34,564 bases of DNA from Acidobacteriota bacterium. Lineage in GTDB: Bacteria; Acidobacteriota; Terriglobia; Bryobacterales; Bryobacteraceae. The notes beneath the pieces were generated by a model, which saw only the letters and a list, made by a program, of their open reading frames with translations, made no database searches and had not been told where the DNA came from. Shown piece by piece: positions 23,710 to 32,877 of this stretch (the first letter of the stretch is position 1; each line of letters starts with the position of its first letter). The position numbers were made by a program, and so were the translations under genes. Where the stretch lies: the NCBI GenBank assembly GCA_016870915.1, contig VFZY01000045.1, positions 1 through 34,564 on the forward strand, written 5' to 3'.

Positions 23710-24212
23710 GCGCCACCCTCCACAAATCGAAGGCCGAATCCAAGGGCCCGGTCCACATCGCCATCGTCACCGTCAGCGACACGCGCACGCCGGAAACGGA
23801 TCTCAACGGCCAGTTCCTCCGTCACGCCATCGAAACCTCCGGCCACATCGTAAGCGGCTACCGGATCATTCCCGATGAGCCCGCCGACGTCGCCCTGATG
23901 CTCGACACCTTCTGCGCCGGCGACACACAGGTTGTGCTCTGGAACGGAGGCACGGGCATCTCACCACGCGACACAACGTATGACGTCCTTGCGCGGCGTC
24001 TTGAAAAAACGCTGCCCGGCTTCGGAGAACTCTTCCGCATGCTCAGCTACGAACAAGTGGGCGCCGCCGCCATGCTGTCGCGCGCCACGGCCGGCGTCTA
24101 TCGTGGCCGCGTGGTCTTCTCCACACCGGGCTCCAACGCCGCCGTGCGCCTGGCCTGGGAGAAACTCATTCTCCCTGAGCTGAAGCACCTGGCCTGGGAG
24201 GTGACCCGCTGA
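23706..24212 (+). CDS. moaB: MoaB/MogA-type molybdenum cofactor protein
   Basis: The 168-residue product has the MoaB pattern: [20 protein letters not shown] at the N-terminus, then [38 protein letters not shown] and [20 protein letters not shown]. The GGTGISPRD loop binds molybdopterin. Proteins of this family adenylylate molybdopterin (MogA) or have a related role (MoaB); length and the sequence after PRD fit MoaB. No other molybdenum-cofactor gene is nearby. The ATG overlaps the stop of the repeat ORF. The last 47 bases overlap the end of the convergent sulfatase gene. Confidence 0.9.
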   Translation: MSATLHKSKAESKGPVHIAIVTVSDTRTPETDLNGQFLRHAIETSGHIVSGYRIIPDEPADVALMLDTFCAGDTQVVLWNGGTGISPRDTTYDVLARRLEKTLPGFGELFRMLSYEQVGAAAMLSRATAGVYRGRVVFSTPGSNAAVRLAWEKLILPELKHLAWEVTR

Positions 24213-25560
24213 GCAATTTTTCAAGACGCGCCACCGTGGCCGGCTCGCGAGCCGAGATGTCCTCGTTCTCGCCCGGGTCCCGCGCCAGGTCGAACAGGCC
24301 GCTTTGGGCGAAGCCCCGGGTCAGCTTGTAGCGCCCGTCCCAGACGGTGCGCCACTCATCGAGCCCGCTTCGCACATGGCTTCGATGCCGGTCCGTCGCG
24401 CCCGCCAGCACCGGGCGTAGCGAACGGCTGTCCATGTCGCCGGGCGTCGGAATCCCGGCCCAGTCCAGGAACGTCGACGCCAGATCGATGTGGCTCACCA
24501 GCGCATCGGTCGAGTGGCCGCGGCGAACACCGGGTCCGGCAACCACAAGCGGCACGCCGATCGAAGCCTGATACGGCACGGTCTTGCCCCACCGGTTGTG
24601 GTCGCCCAGCATCTCGCCGTGGTCGCTGCAAAACACAACCAGCGTGTTGTCCAGTTCGCCGCGCTGCTTCAGGCGGTGGAGAAAGATGCCCAGCCAGGCG
24701 TCGATGTTCTCCACCATCGCCGAGTAGTTCTGGCGGATGGCCGTGTGGGTCTTGGCGTCGAACTGCGTGTTGGCGTTGGGCTGCGGGTATTCGCGGCCCC
24801 GGCAAAGGCCGTCCATGCGCCGCGTGATATCCATCGGGCTGTGGGGCCCGGTAAAGTTGAGCATCAGGAACCAAGGCTTGTCCTTGGGTGCGCGGTCAAG
24901 CAGCGCCAGGCCGTTCCGGGCGATGTAGTTGTCGCAGTAGGCATCCTCGGGCAGCGGCGTTGGCGCGGTGTGGGCGTAGTTGCCCTTCTGGCCCCGCTCA
25001 TGGAAGTCCTCAACGTGCGTGGCGGCCAGGCCGCTCGCATGCAGGTACGCCATGTAGGGATCTTTGGGAGTCTTGGCGCCGCTTCGGATAGCATCATGCT
25101 TGCCGGCGTTGTCGATGGCGTCCGAGTAGCCCCACTCGCGTGTCAGGCGGCGGCCGTCCAGGCCCCAGTCCTGGGTCTTCTTATGAAGATCCACTTTGCC
25201 GCAGGCCATGGTGTGATAGCCGGCCTCGCGCAGCAGAGTGTAGAAGGTTCGCTGCTCCACCGGATAGTCCTGGCCGTTGTTGCGGACGCCGCAGCGTTCG
25301 TACTCGCGGCCCGATGCCAGGCAGGCGCGTGACGGCGCGCAGAGCGGCGACGCCACCACGGCGCGGCGGAAGTTCACGCCGCGCGCGGCCAGGGCGTTGA
25401 GATTGGGCGTGCGGACGTCGACGGACTTGTTGGCGCCGGTCCAGTCAAATCGCAACTGGTCGGGAAAGAAGAAGAGGATGTTGGGGCGCTTGCCTTGCGG
25501 CGCGCCCAGGGCGCTGCCGGCGGTGGCGCTGGCGGTGAGGGTGAAGGTTCTTCGGGTCAT
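24166..25560 (-). CDS. Sulfatase
   Basis: A 464-residue sulfatase with a short export-like start ([20 protein letters not shown]). [15 protein letters not shown] gives the first metal-site segment, with PDQ in place of the more usual [18 protein letters not shown] holds Cys74, the residue to be converted to formylglycine, and [19 protein letters not shown] closes the metal site. These features suit the choline-sulfatase/iduronate-sulfatase-like side of the family; the substrate is not known. Its ATG overlaps the stop of the preceding sulfatase by four bases, so the two are probably made together. The last 16 codons lie antisense to the end of moaB. Confidence 0.9.
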   Translation of the reverse strand: MTRRTFTLTASATAGSALGAPQGKRPNILFFFPDQLRFDWTGANKSVDVRTPNLNALAARGVNFRRAVVASPLCAPSRACLASGREYERCGVRNNGQDYPVEQRTFYTLLREAGYHTMACGKVDLHKKTQDWGLDGRRLTREWGYSDAIDNAGKHDAIRSGAKTPKDPYMAYLHASGLAATHVEDFHERGQKGNYAHTAPTPLPEDAYCDNYIARNGLALLDRAPKDKPWFLMLNFTGPHSPMDITRRMDGLCRGREYPQPNANTQFDAKTHTAIRQNYSAMVENIDAWLGIFLHRLKQRGELDNTLVVFCSDHGEMLGDHNRWGKTVPYQASIGVPLVVAGPGVRRGHSTDALVSHIDLASTFLDWAGIPTPGDMDSRSLRPVLAGATDRHRSHVRSGLDEWRTVWDGRYKLTRGFAQSGLFDLARDPGENEDISAREPATVARLEKLLSGSPPRPGASAQGE

Positions 25561-26966
25561 GCTGTAAGGCCCCAGCCCGGCTTGGTGACGTCGGCCCTGT
25601 CGCCGGCCTCAGCCAGGTGTTTTTGCAGGAGTGTTCGCAGCCCGGCCACACGCTTGGGTTGCGCCGCGGCCAGGTTGTTCATTTCGAACGGATCGGATTT
25701 CAGGTCGAAGAGTTGGACGGTTTCCTTGCCGGCCACGTTGTAGAGGATCAGCTTCCAGTCGCCTTGCGTAACGCCGCGCTGTACGTCGCGGTAGGCAAAG
25801 AACAGGCTGTCGCGGTGGGCGGCGCGCGGGTTTGTGAACAGAGGCCGCAGGCTGCGGGCGGTCACGGTGTCGGGCATCGTGGAGCCGCTCAGGTCGATGA
25901 CGGTCGGGCAGACGTCGCTCAGGTAGCAGAGCGCGTCGCAGATGGAGTTCTTGGGGATGCCGGGGCCGCGGATGATCAGTGGCACGCGCACGCTGTGGTC
26001 GTACAGGTTCTGCTTGCCCATCAGGCCGTGATGGCCCACGGCCAGGCCGTTGTCGGCGGCGAAGACGACGTAGGTGTTCTCCGAATCGCCGCTCGCTTCA
26101 AGCGCGTCGAGGATGCGCCCGATCTGGGCGTCCACCTCGGAGATCATCGCGTAGTATTCGGCGATCTGTTTGCGCGTGTCTTCGGGTGTGCGCGGAAACG
26201 GGGCCAGCAGTTCGTCGCGAACCTTCAGTTCGCCGTTGTCGAAAGGATGCTGGGGCAGGAAGTTTTTGGGCAGTGCGACCTTGTCCGCGCTGTACCAGCC
26301 GGAGTAGGGCTTAGGCGCCATGCGAGGATCGTGCGGGGAGGTGAAGGCAGTGTAGAGCAGGAACGGTTTGTCTTGAGGACGGTTCTTCAGAAAGTCGATG
26401 GCGGCGTCGGCGAAAAGCTGGCTGGAGAACGTGCTCGTGACCGTGATCTTGTCCTTGGGATACCGGCCTGTCGGGTCCAAAGGGTTCGCGTCAACGCGGT
26501 CATGGTACTGCATGCCGCCGAGGAAGATACTTGCGCCGTGGGAGAAAGCGCGGGCATGCAGTGGGCCGCCGTTGTGCCACTTGCCGGTGGCGAAGGTGGC
26601 CCAGCCGTTCTTTCGCAGCACCTCGGGGAACATGTCGAACGGCCGCCGCTCGCTGGCCGGGAAGTTGTTCGGGGCGATGATGCTCCGGTGGATATGGAAG
26701 AGCGCCTGGCCCGTTATCAGCATGGCGCGGCTTGGTGCGCAGACGGCGGGAATGGTTCCGCCCATGATGTGGGCCTTGCGGAAGGCCATGCCGGAACGGA
26801 CCAGCCGGTCCATGTTCGGCGTGCGGACCTCGGGGTGCCCCAGCGCTGCGATGGTGTCAAAGCGCTGGTCGTCGGTGAACAGGATCAGAAAATTGGGAGC
26901 GCGCCGCCGCTGCGCGGTGGCAGAGGCGGCAACGCCGGAAGCAAGAAGGGCCCGGCGGGTAAGCAT
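25557..26966 (-). CDS. Tat-exported sulfatase
   Basis: The frame is open up to 27086, but ATG 26966 gives MLTRRALLASGVAASATAQ, a twin-arginine-like export signal, and 469 residues. PNFLILFTDDQRFDT is the first metal-binding segment, AVCAPSRAMLITG holds the formylglycine Cys76, and VVFAADNGLAVGHHGLMGK completes the metal site. An internal NGWATFATGKWHNGG is typical. This is a different subgroup from the downstream sulfatase, although they overlap by four bases (ATGA) as an operon. No ribosome binding site precedes 26966; a TATTCT lies eight bases upstream of it, compatible with a leaderless transcript. Confidence 0.9.
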   Translation of the reverse strand: MLTRRALLASGVAASATAQRRRAPNFLILFTDDQRFDTIAALGHPEVRTPNMDRLVRSGMAFRKAHIMGGTIPAVCAPSRAMLITGQALFHIHRSIIAPNNFPASERRPFDMFPEVLRKNGWATFATGKWHNGGPLHARAFSHGASIFLGGMQYHDRVDANPLDPTGRYPKDKITVTSTFSSQLFADAAIDFLKNRPQDKPFLLYTAFTSPHDPRMAPKPYSGWYSADKVALPKNFLPQHPFDNGELKVRDELLAPFPRTPEDTRKQIAEYYAMISEVDAQIGRILDALEASGDSENTYVVFAADNGLAVGHHGLMGKQNLYDHSVRVPLIIRGPGIPKNSICDALCYLSDVCPTVIDLSGSTMPDTVTARSLRPLFTNPRAAHRDSLFFAYRDVQRGVTQGDWKLILYNVAGKETVQLFDLKSDPFEMNNLAAAQPKRVAGLRTLLQKHLAEAGDRADVTKPGWGLTA

Positions 26967-26974
26967 CACAGTAC

Positions 26975-26980
26975 AGAATA
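26975..26980 (-). promoter_or_regulatory. Candidate -10 element for the minus-strand sulfatase pair
   Basis: Read on the minus strand this is TATTCT, eight bases before ATG 26966. The divergent sulfatase starts at 27005, so both promoters must fit in or beyond a 38-base gap. There is no clear -35 box. Confidence 0.25.
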
Positions 26981-27004
26981 CAAGGAATAGGATGGGGTAG
27001 CCTA

Positions 27005-28315
27005 ATGAGGATGATTTCACGCAGAAGCATGTTGACGGCGCTGGCCGCGGCCCCGGCCGCGAGCATGGCCCAAACGCGCAAGCCAAACTTCGTTTTTCTT
27101 TTCGCCGACGACATGGGTTGGGGCGATGTCGGTTTCAACGGGCGCAAGGAATGGTCCACGCCGAACCTCGACAAACTGGGCCGCGAGGGCACCATCTTTG
27201 ACCGCTGGTACACCGCCTGCCCGCTCTGCGCTCCCTCGCGCGCCGCGCTCATGACCGGCAAGTACAACATCCACAACGGGGTGCGCAACAACAGCATGGA
27301 CCTGCCGGCCACCGAAGTCACCGTGGCCGAGGCGCTCAAGGCGCAGGGCTACCGCACCGCGCTCTTCGGCAAGTGGCACAAGGGCCGTATGGCCGATGGC
27401 GGCTTCCTCCACCCGCTCGACCAGGGCTTCGATGAGACCTTCGGCTATCTGGATGCCCTCCACGCCTGGGAACACTTTCCAAAGAAGCTCTGGCGCGGGC
27501 GCGAGGAGCAGCCCGTCAAGGGCTATAGCTGCGACCTTCTGGCCGACGAGGCCGTCCGCTTCATCGGCGAAAACCGGAATAATCCCTTCCTGCTCTACGT
27601 GCCCTTCATCGAGCCGCACTTCCTCATCGAAGCGCCCGAGGAAGACGTGGCGCGCTTCAAGGGCAAGTTCTCCGAGAAGGACCCGTCCAAGCCCTTCAAC
27701 GCCAACTACGCCGCCATGATCACCCGGCTTGACCGCGCCATCGGCCGCATCGTCGCGGCCATCGATCAGGCCGGCCTCGGCCGCGATACCGTCATCGTCT
27801 TCACCAGCGACAACGGCGCCACCTTCGAAAAAGGCAACGAGGGCGCCTCCAACTTCCACGACAGCAATCGCCCTTTCCGTGGTCAAAAGCGCAGCCTCGA
27901 AGAGGGCGGTATCCGCGAGCCTGGCATCGTGCGCTGGACGGGCCATGTGCCGGCCGGCAAGCGAAGCACAGTGCCCATGCACAACATCGATATCCTGCCC
28001 ACCTTCGTTGCCGCCGCCGGCTCCAAGCCGGACCCTGCCTGGAAAGTGGATGGAGCCAACATGCTCGATGTCTGGCTCGGCCGTTCGAACGGTCCCGAAA
28101 GGACTCTCTTCTGGGACTTCCGCATCGAAGGCGTCGACATGGCCGCCGCCATGCGCGGGGACCACAAACTGCTGGTCGTCGGGGGCCACCGCTCGCTCTA
28201 CAACGTCCGCACGGACCCCGGGGAGCGGCGCACGCTGGGTCCGGAAATGCCGGACCTCTTCAAGCAACTCGACGGCGAACTGAAAGCCTGGTTGGCAACG
28301 GAGGTGAAGCGCTAA
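27005..28315 (+). CDS. Tat-exported sulfatase
   Basis: A 436-residue sulfatase beginning MRMISRRSMLTALAAAPAAS, a twin-arginine export signal. ATG 27011 is an alternative start, but a GGATGGGG-type site stands seven bases before 27005. PNFVFLFADDMGWGDVGFNG gives the metal-binding Asp pair, [16 protein letters not shown] holds formylglycine Cys75, and TALFGKWHKGR and VIVFTSDNGATFEKGNEG complete the active site. It resembles arylsulfatase A-type enzymes. It is divergent from the sulfatase pair, and its stop overlaps the end of the M14-like gene by three bases. Confidence 0.92.
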   Translation: MRMISRRSMLTALAAAPAASMAQTRKPNFVFLFADDMGWGDVGFNGRKEWSTPNLDKLGREGTIFDRWYTACPLCAPSRAALMTGKYNIHNGVRNNSMDLPATEVTVAEALKAQGYRTALFGKWHKGRMADGGFLHPLDQGFDETFGYLDALHAWEHFPKKLWRGREEQPVKGYSCDLLADEAVRFIGENRNNPFLLYVPFIEPHFLIEAPEEDVARFKGKFSEKDPSKPFNANYAAMITRLDRAIGRIVAAIDQAGLGRDTVIVFTSDNGATFEKGNEGASNFHDSNRPFRGQKRSLEEGGIREPGIVRWTGHVPAGKRSTVPMHNIDILPTFVAAAGSKPDPAWKVDGANMLDVWLGRSNGPERTLFWDFRIEGVDMAAAMRGDHKLLVVGGHRSLYNVRTDPGERRTLGPEMPDLFKQLDGELKAWLATEVKR

Positions 28316-29049
28316 CGCCGCGCCGGCAGGGCGCCATCCAGCCACTCGATCATCCGGCGCTGCTTATCGGCCAGCCCCAGGGACGCTTCGATGTTCACAT
28401 AGCGTATGCCGCGGGCCGCGCATAGGCGCGAAAGGCTGCCGTCGTCGTCCGGCGGGGCTTTCTGCTGCAGGACCACGTTGTAGATGGACCGCGACAGGAT
28501 CTCGAAATCGGCCGGGTCCGTGGCCAGCATGAACTCGCGGGGATGCGCGGCCTCCTTCACCGAGACCTTGTCGCTGATGGGGATCTCGTCGGTCATCGAG
28601 TAGCCTTCGCTGTTGTTGTGCATGGCGATGATCAGCCCGCCCGGCGGCGGTAGTAGCAGCTTGAGAAAGCGGTCGCGATCCCGGTCCAGCGTGTCGAGCG
28701 CGGCCTTGGACTGGGCTTCGGTCCAGGCCGGATTGAGGCGCTTCAGGTTCTTGCCCGCGCCCTCGCGGGAGAACATCCGGTTCGGGTCAAGCTGTCCGCC
28801 GGCCAGGGGCACGTTGCGGCGCTCGGAGTCCACCAGCAAGGCGAGGCCCGCGCGGCCTTTGAGGTGGTCGCGCAGCACCTGGCGGGCCGTGCTCTCATTG
28901 CCGTGCACATGAAAGTAGCGGCGCGGCGAGTTGCTCCGGCCCATGACGTGGAACCGAGCTTCGCCCATCGGAGCCAGCCGCGGAGTGCGGAACGGCAGCC
29001 AGGCCAGCGCGGAAGCAGCGGCTTCGCGGCGGGTAAGGTGGTGGGTCAT
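28312..29049 (-). CDS. Hypothetical protein with M14-metallopeptidase-like motifs
   Basis: The frame is open to 29145, but ATG 29049 gives a twin-arginine-like start ([20 protein letters not shown]) and 245 residues. I do not recognise the family by name. The order of motifs resembles zinc carboxypeptidases of the M14 fold: [15 protein letters not shown] gives H49-x-x-E52 like the HxxE zinc pair, [12 protein letters not shown] looks like the DxNRxF substrate loop, [12 protein letters not shown] offers H144 as third ligand, and [10 protein letters not shown] offers E221 as the base. If so, it would be a periplasmic or cytoplasmic hydrolase of peptides or amide bonds. The function is inferred from spacing of motifs only. 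It is divergent from glutamate dehydrogenase with 22 bases between them. Confidence 0.55.
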   Translation of the reverse strand: MTHHLTRREAAASALAWLPFRTPRLAPMGEARFHVMGRSNSPRRYFHVHGNESTARQVLRDHLKGRAGLALLVDSERRNVPLAGGQLDPNRMFSREGAGKNLKRLNPAWTEAQSKAALDTLDRDRDRFLKLLLPPPGGLIIAMHNNSEGYSMTDEIPISDKVSVKEAAHPREFMLATDPADFEILSRSIYNVVLQQKAPPDDDGSLSRLCAARGIRYVNIEASLGLADKQRRMIEWLDGALPARR

Positions 29050-29071
29050 AATTGGATGCGGAGACGATTCC

Positions 29072-30349
29072 ATGATCGCAGAGACACAGGCGGCCGGGCT
29101 TGATCGCGAACTCAATCCCTGGATATCAGCCGAGGCGCGGTTCAATCAAGCGGCCGGACGGCTGGCGCTGGATGAAGGCATGCGAAAAATGCTGAGTCTG
29201 CCGGCTCGCGAGGTGACGGTGCACGTGCCGGTGACGCTCGATGACGGGCGCCTGGAGGTGTTCACGGGCTATCGCGTGCAGCACTCCATTGCCCGCGGCC
29301 CGGCCAAGGGCGGCATCCGGTATGCACCCGATGTGACTTTGGATGAGGTGCGGGCGCTGGCGTCCTGGATGACGTGGAAGTGCGCCGTGGTGAACATCCC
29401 CTACGGCGGAGGGAAGGGCGGCGTGATCTGCGATCCGTCCATCCTCTCCGAGTTCGAACTGGAGAGAATTACACGCCGCTACACGGCGGAGTTGATCGAT
29501 GTGATTGGACCGGAGGTTGACATTCCGGCCCCGGACATCAACACCAATGAGCGGACCATGGCATGGATCATGGACACCTACTCGATGCACAAGCGCCAGA
29601 ACGTGACCGCGGTGGTCACGGGCAAGCCGCTCAACCTGGGCGGGTCGCGCGGGCGGCCGGAGGCCACCGGGCGCGGCTGCTCGTTCGTGACGCGCGAGGC
29701 GCTGAAGCTGTTCGGCATCGCGCCTTCGGACGCGCGCATCGTGGTGCAGGGGTTTGGGAACGTGGGCGGCATGGGCGCCCGGCTGCTGGCGGCCATGGGG
29801 TGCCGCATCGTGGGCGTGATTGAGTATGACGGCGCGGTGTACAACGATCATGGCATCGATGTCGAGAAGCTGATGGCGCACCGCCGCTCGACCGGGTCCA
29901 TTACCGAATTCGGCGAGGCGGAGGACATGGACCGCGATGAGGCGCTCTACATGCCCTGCGAGGTGTTGCTGCCCGCTGCCAAGGAGAACATCGTCACGTC
30001 GCTCAACGCGCATCGCATCCGGGCGCGGGTGCTGTGCGAGGGCGCCAACGGGCCCACCACGCCGCCGGCCGACGCGGTGCTGCGGGAAAACGGGGTGTTC
30101 GTCATTCCGGACATTCTGGCGAATGCCGGTGGGGTGACGGTGTCGTACTTCGAGTGGGTGCAGGACAGGCAGGGATACTTCTGGAATGAGCAGCTGGTGA
30201 ATGACCGGCTGGAAGAGATCATGGTGAACAGCTTCCACGACGTGGTGCGGTATTCGGCCCAGCACGATGTGGACAACCGCACGGCGGCCTACATGCTGGC
30301 GCTCGACCGTGTGCAGTTCGCCATCAAAATCCGGGGCATCTACGCCTGA
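29072..30349 (+). CDS. gdhA: Glutamate dehydrogenase (Glu/Leu/Phe/Val dehydrogenase)
   Basis: The open frame extends back to 28931, but ATG 29072 has CGGAG eight bases upstream and gives 425 residues, the usual length. [20 protein letters not shown] (K79), [20 protein letters not shown] (K103, K115) hold the substrate-binding and catalytic lysines. [18 protein letters not shown] and [20 protein letters not shown] provide the second active-site and the NAD(P)-binding motifs. It interconverts glutamate and 2-oxoglutarate plus ammonia. Glutamate is favoured over branched-chain amino acids by length and motifs, but this is not certain. The stop shares one base with the mutS start (TGATG). Confidence 0.93.
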   Translation: MIAETQAAGLDRELNPWISAEARFNQAAGRLALDEGMRKMLSLPAREVTVHVPVTLDDGRLEVFTGYRVQHSIARGPAKGGIRYAPDVTLDEVRALASWMTWKCAVVNIPYGGGKGGVICDPSILSEFELERITRRYTAELIDVIGPEVDIPAPDINTNERTMAWIMDTYSMHKRQNVTAVVTGKPLNLGGSRGRPEATGRGCSFVTREALKLFGIAPSDARIVVQGFGNVGGMGARLLAAMGCRIVGVIEYDGAVYNDHGIDVEKLMAHRRSTGSITEFGEAEDMDRDEALYMPCEVLLPAAKENIVTSLNAHRIRARVLCEGANGPTTPPADAVLRENGVFVIPDILANAGGVTVSYFEWVQDRQGYFWNEQLVNDRLEEIMVNSFHDVVRYSAQHDVDNRTAAYMLALDRVQFAIKIRGIYA

Positions 30350-32877
30350 TGGCAGCCGAAGCCACGCCGCTCATGCGGCAGTATCATGCCATCAAGCAGC
30401 AGGTGCCGAACGCACTGCTGATGTTCCGTCTGGGCGACTTCTACGAGATGTTCTACGAGGACGCCGTGGTGGCCGCGCGCGAACTTGAGATCACGCTCAC
30501 CTCGCGCAACAAGGACAAGGCCGACGCGGTGCCCATGTGCGGCGTGCCGTTCCACGCCGCCGAGGGCTACATCGCAAGGCTCATCCAGAAGGGCCACCGC
30601 GTGGCGGTGTGCGACCAGACGGAGGACCCGCGGTTCGCCAAGAAGCTGGTGAAGCGCGAGATCACGAGGATCGTGACGCCGGGTACGGCCACCGATTCGA
30701 GCGTGCTGCGGTCCCACGAGAACAACTACCTGGGCGCCATCGTCTCCGACGGCACGCGGGCCGGGCTGGCCTATGCGGACGTTTCAACGGGCGAGTTCCG
30801 GGTGACCGAAGCGGATGTCGACAGTGTGCTGGCCACGGTGGACACGCTGAACATCCGCGAGATTCTGACGACGGCCAAGAGCCAGGTGCGGCCCAGCGTG
30901 CGGACCGAACTGGACGACTGGGTGTTCAGCCTGGACTTCGCCGAGCGCACCCTGCGCGATCACTTCCGGCTGCTGTCGCTGGATGGCTTTGGGTTCGAGC
31001 GCCGGCCGCTGGCCGTGCGGGCGGCGGGCGCCGTTGTTCACTATCTGCGCGACACGCAGCGTTCGGCGCTGGATCATCTGGACAGGCCGGCTTATTACGA
31101 GCGCGGCGACAGCATGATCCTGGACCCGGTTACGGTGCGGAATCTGGAACTGGTGGGGCCCGACCGTGAGAGCGCCCTGATTGAAGCGCTGGACCAGACC
31201 TCGACGGGCATGGGAGGCCGGCTGCTGCGCAAGCGGCTGCTGGCTCCGTCGCTTGATTTGCCGGAGATCGAGACGCGGCTGGATCAGGTGGAGTGGCTGC
31301 TCAAACAGACCATTCTGCGCGCCAGCCTGAGGCGGGCGCTGGAGGGCATTCTGGATCTGGAGCGGCTTCTCGCCAAGGTGACCATGGGCTCGGCGACGCC
31401 GCGGGAGTTGTTGGGCCTGGGGCGATCTCTGGCCGTGATGCCGGAGTTGAACCGGCTGCTTGGGGACAAGCGGTTCGATGAACTGGCGGAGGTGCGGGAC
31501 GCCATTCTGGGCGCCATCTCCGATGAGCCGCCGGCGAGTCTGGCCGACGGCGGAACCATCCGCGCCGGGTACAACGCGGACCTGGATGAGTTGCGTGCCA
31601 TCAAGACCAACTCCCAGCAGTTCATCGCGGCCATTGAGACACGCGAGCGCGGGCGAACGGGGATCCAGTCGCTCAAGGTGCGCTTCAACAACGTCTTTGG
31701 CTACTACATCGAGATCTCGAAGGCGAACCTGCATCTGGCGCCGGCGGACTATGACCGCAAGCAGACGCTGGTGAATGCCGAGCGGTTCACCACGCCGGAA
31801 CTCAAGGTGCTGGAGAGCAAGGTGCTGGAAGCCGAGGAGCGGATTCTCACCATCGAGCGTGAGATCTTCACGGCCGTGCGGGCCGCGGCGGCGAGTGAAG
31901 CCCGGCGCATCCGTGTTTTGGCGGCGGGCATCGGGGAACTGGACGTGACGGCCACGCTGGCCCAGGTGGCTGCCGAGCACAACTATGTCCGGCCGGGATT
32001 TCTGGCGAGCGGAGAACTGCGGGTGCTGGCGGGCCGGCATCCGGTGATCGAGCGCATTGTCGAGCGCGACGCCCAGCGGTTCATTCCCAATGACTTGTAT
32101 CTGGACAGCGCCAAATTCGCGGCGATCATCACGGGGCCGAACATGGGCGGCAAGTCCACCTACCTTCGGCAAGCGGCTCTGATTCAGATACTGGCGCAGA
32201 CGGGCAGTTTCGTGCCCGCGGCGCAGGCGTCGCTGCCGGTGGTGGACCGTGTGTTCACACGCATCGGCGCAAGCGACAACCTGGCGCGGGGACGCTCGAC
32301 GTTCATGGTGGAGATGACGGAAACGGCGCTCATTCTGAACACCGCCACGGCGCAGAGCCTGGTGATCCTGGATGAGATCGGGCGCGGCACCTCGACCTTC
32401 GACGGATTGGCGCTGGCGTGGGCGGTGATCGAGCACATCCACCATCGCATCGGCGCCAAGACGCTCTTCGCCACGCACTACCACGAACTGACGGAGCTTG
32501 AAGGCAAGCTGGCGGGCGTGGCCAACCTGCATGTATCGGTGAAGGAGTCCGGCGATCAGATCATCTTTCTGCGGAAGGTGGAGCCGGGTGCGGCTGACAA
32601 GAGCTATGGAATTGAGGTGGCGCGGCTGGCGGCGCTGCCGCTGAGTGTGATCGAACGGGCGCGCGAGATTCTGGCCCTGCATGAGAAGTCCGAGCATGCC
32701 GTGAGCCAGGAACTGGCGCCGCGCCGGACCGTGAAAGCGCCGCCGGTGCAGATCCAGATGTTTGAGCCGGTGGGCCATCACATCGCCGATCGTATCCGTG
32801 GCCTGGACTTGAACAACCTGCGCCCGGTTGAGGCGCTCCAGATTCTGTCTGAACTTCAGGATGAGTTGAAACGATGA
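30349..32877 (+). CDS. mutS: DNA mismatch repair protein MutS
   Basis: The 842-residue product is a full-length MutS. The N-terminal mismatch-binding domain has LMFRLGDFYEMFYEDAV with the F31-x-E33 pair that stacks on the mismatch. The connector, core and clamp follow. The ATPase domain has Walker A GPNMGGKST (596-604), then TFMVEMTETALILNTA, SLVILDEIGRGTSTFDGLA as Walker B, and FATHYHELTELE. It recognises mispairs and recruits MutL, which is not in the window. Its ATG shares one base with the gdhA stop, and its stop overlaps the anmK start by four bases, so three unrelated functions appear coupled. Confidence 0.96.
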   Translation: MAAEATPLMRQYHAIKQQVPNALLMFRLGDFYEMFYEDAVVAARELEITLTSRNKDKADAVPMCGVPFHAAEGYIARLIQKGHRVAVCDQTEDPRFAKKLVKREITRIVTPGTATDSSVLRSHENNYLGAIVSDGTRAGLAYADVSTGEFRVTEADVDSVLATVDTLNIREILTTAKSQVRPSVRTELDDWVFSLDFAERTLRDHFRLLSLDGFGFERRPLAVRAAGAVVHYLRDTQRSALDHLDRPAYYERGDSMILDPVTVRNLELVGPDRESALIEALDQTSTGMGGRLLRKRLLAPSLDLPEIETRLDQVEWLLKQTILRASLRRALEGILDLERLLAKVTMGSATPRELLGLGRSLAVMPELNRLLGDKRFDELAEVRDAILGAISDEPPASLADGGTIRAGYNADLDELRAIKTNSQQFIAAIETRERGRTGIQSLKVRFNNVFGYYIEISKANLHLAPADYDRKQTLVNAERFTTPELKVLESKVLEAEERILTIEREIFTAVRAAAASEARRIRVLAAGIGELDVTATLAQVAAEHNYVRPGFLASGELRVLAGRHPVIERIVERDAQRFIPNDLYLDSAKFAAIITGPNMGGKSTYLRQAALIQILAQTGSFVPAAQASLPVVDRVFTRIGASDNLARGRSTFMVEMTETALILNTATAQSLVILDEIGRGTSTFDGLALAWAVIEHIHHRIGAKTLFATHYHELTELEGKLAGVANLHVSVKESGDQIIFLRKVEPGAADKSYGIEVARLAALPLSVIERAREILALHEKSEHAVSQELAPRRTVKAPPVQIQMFEPVGHHIADRIRGLDLNNLRPVEALQILSELQDELKR

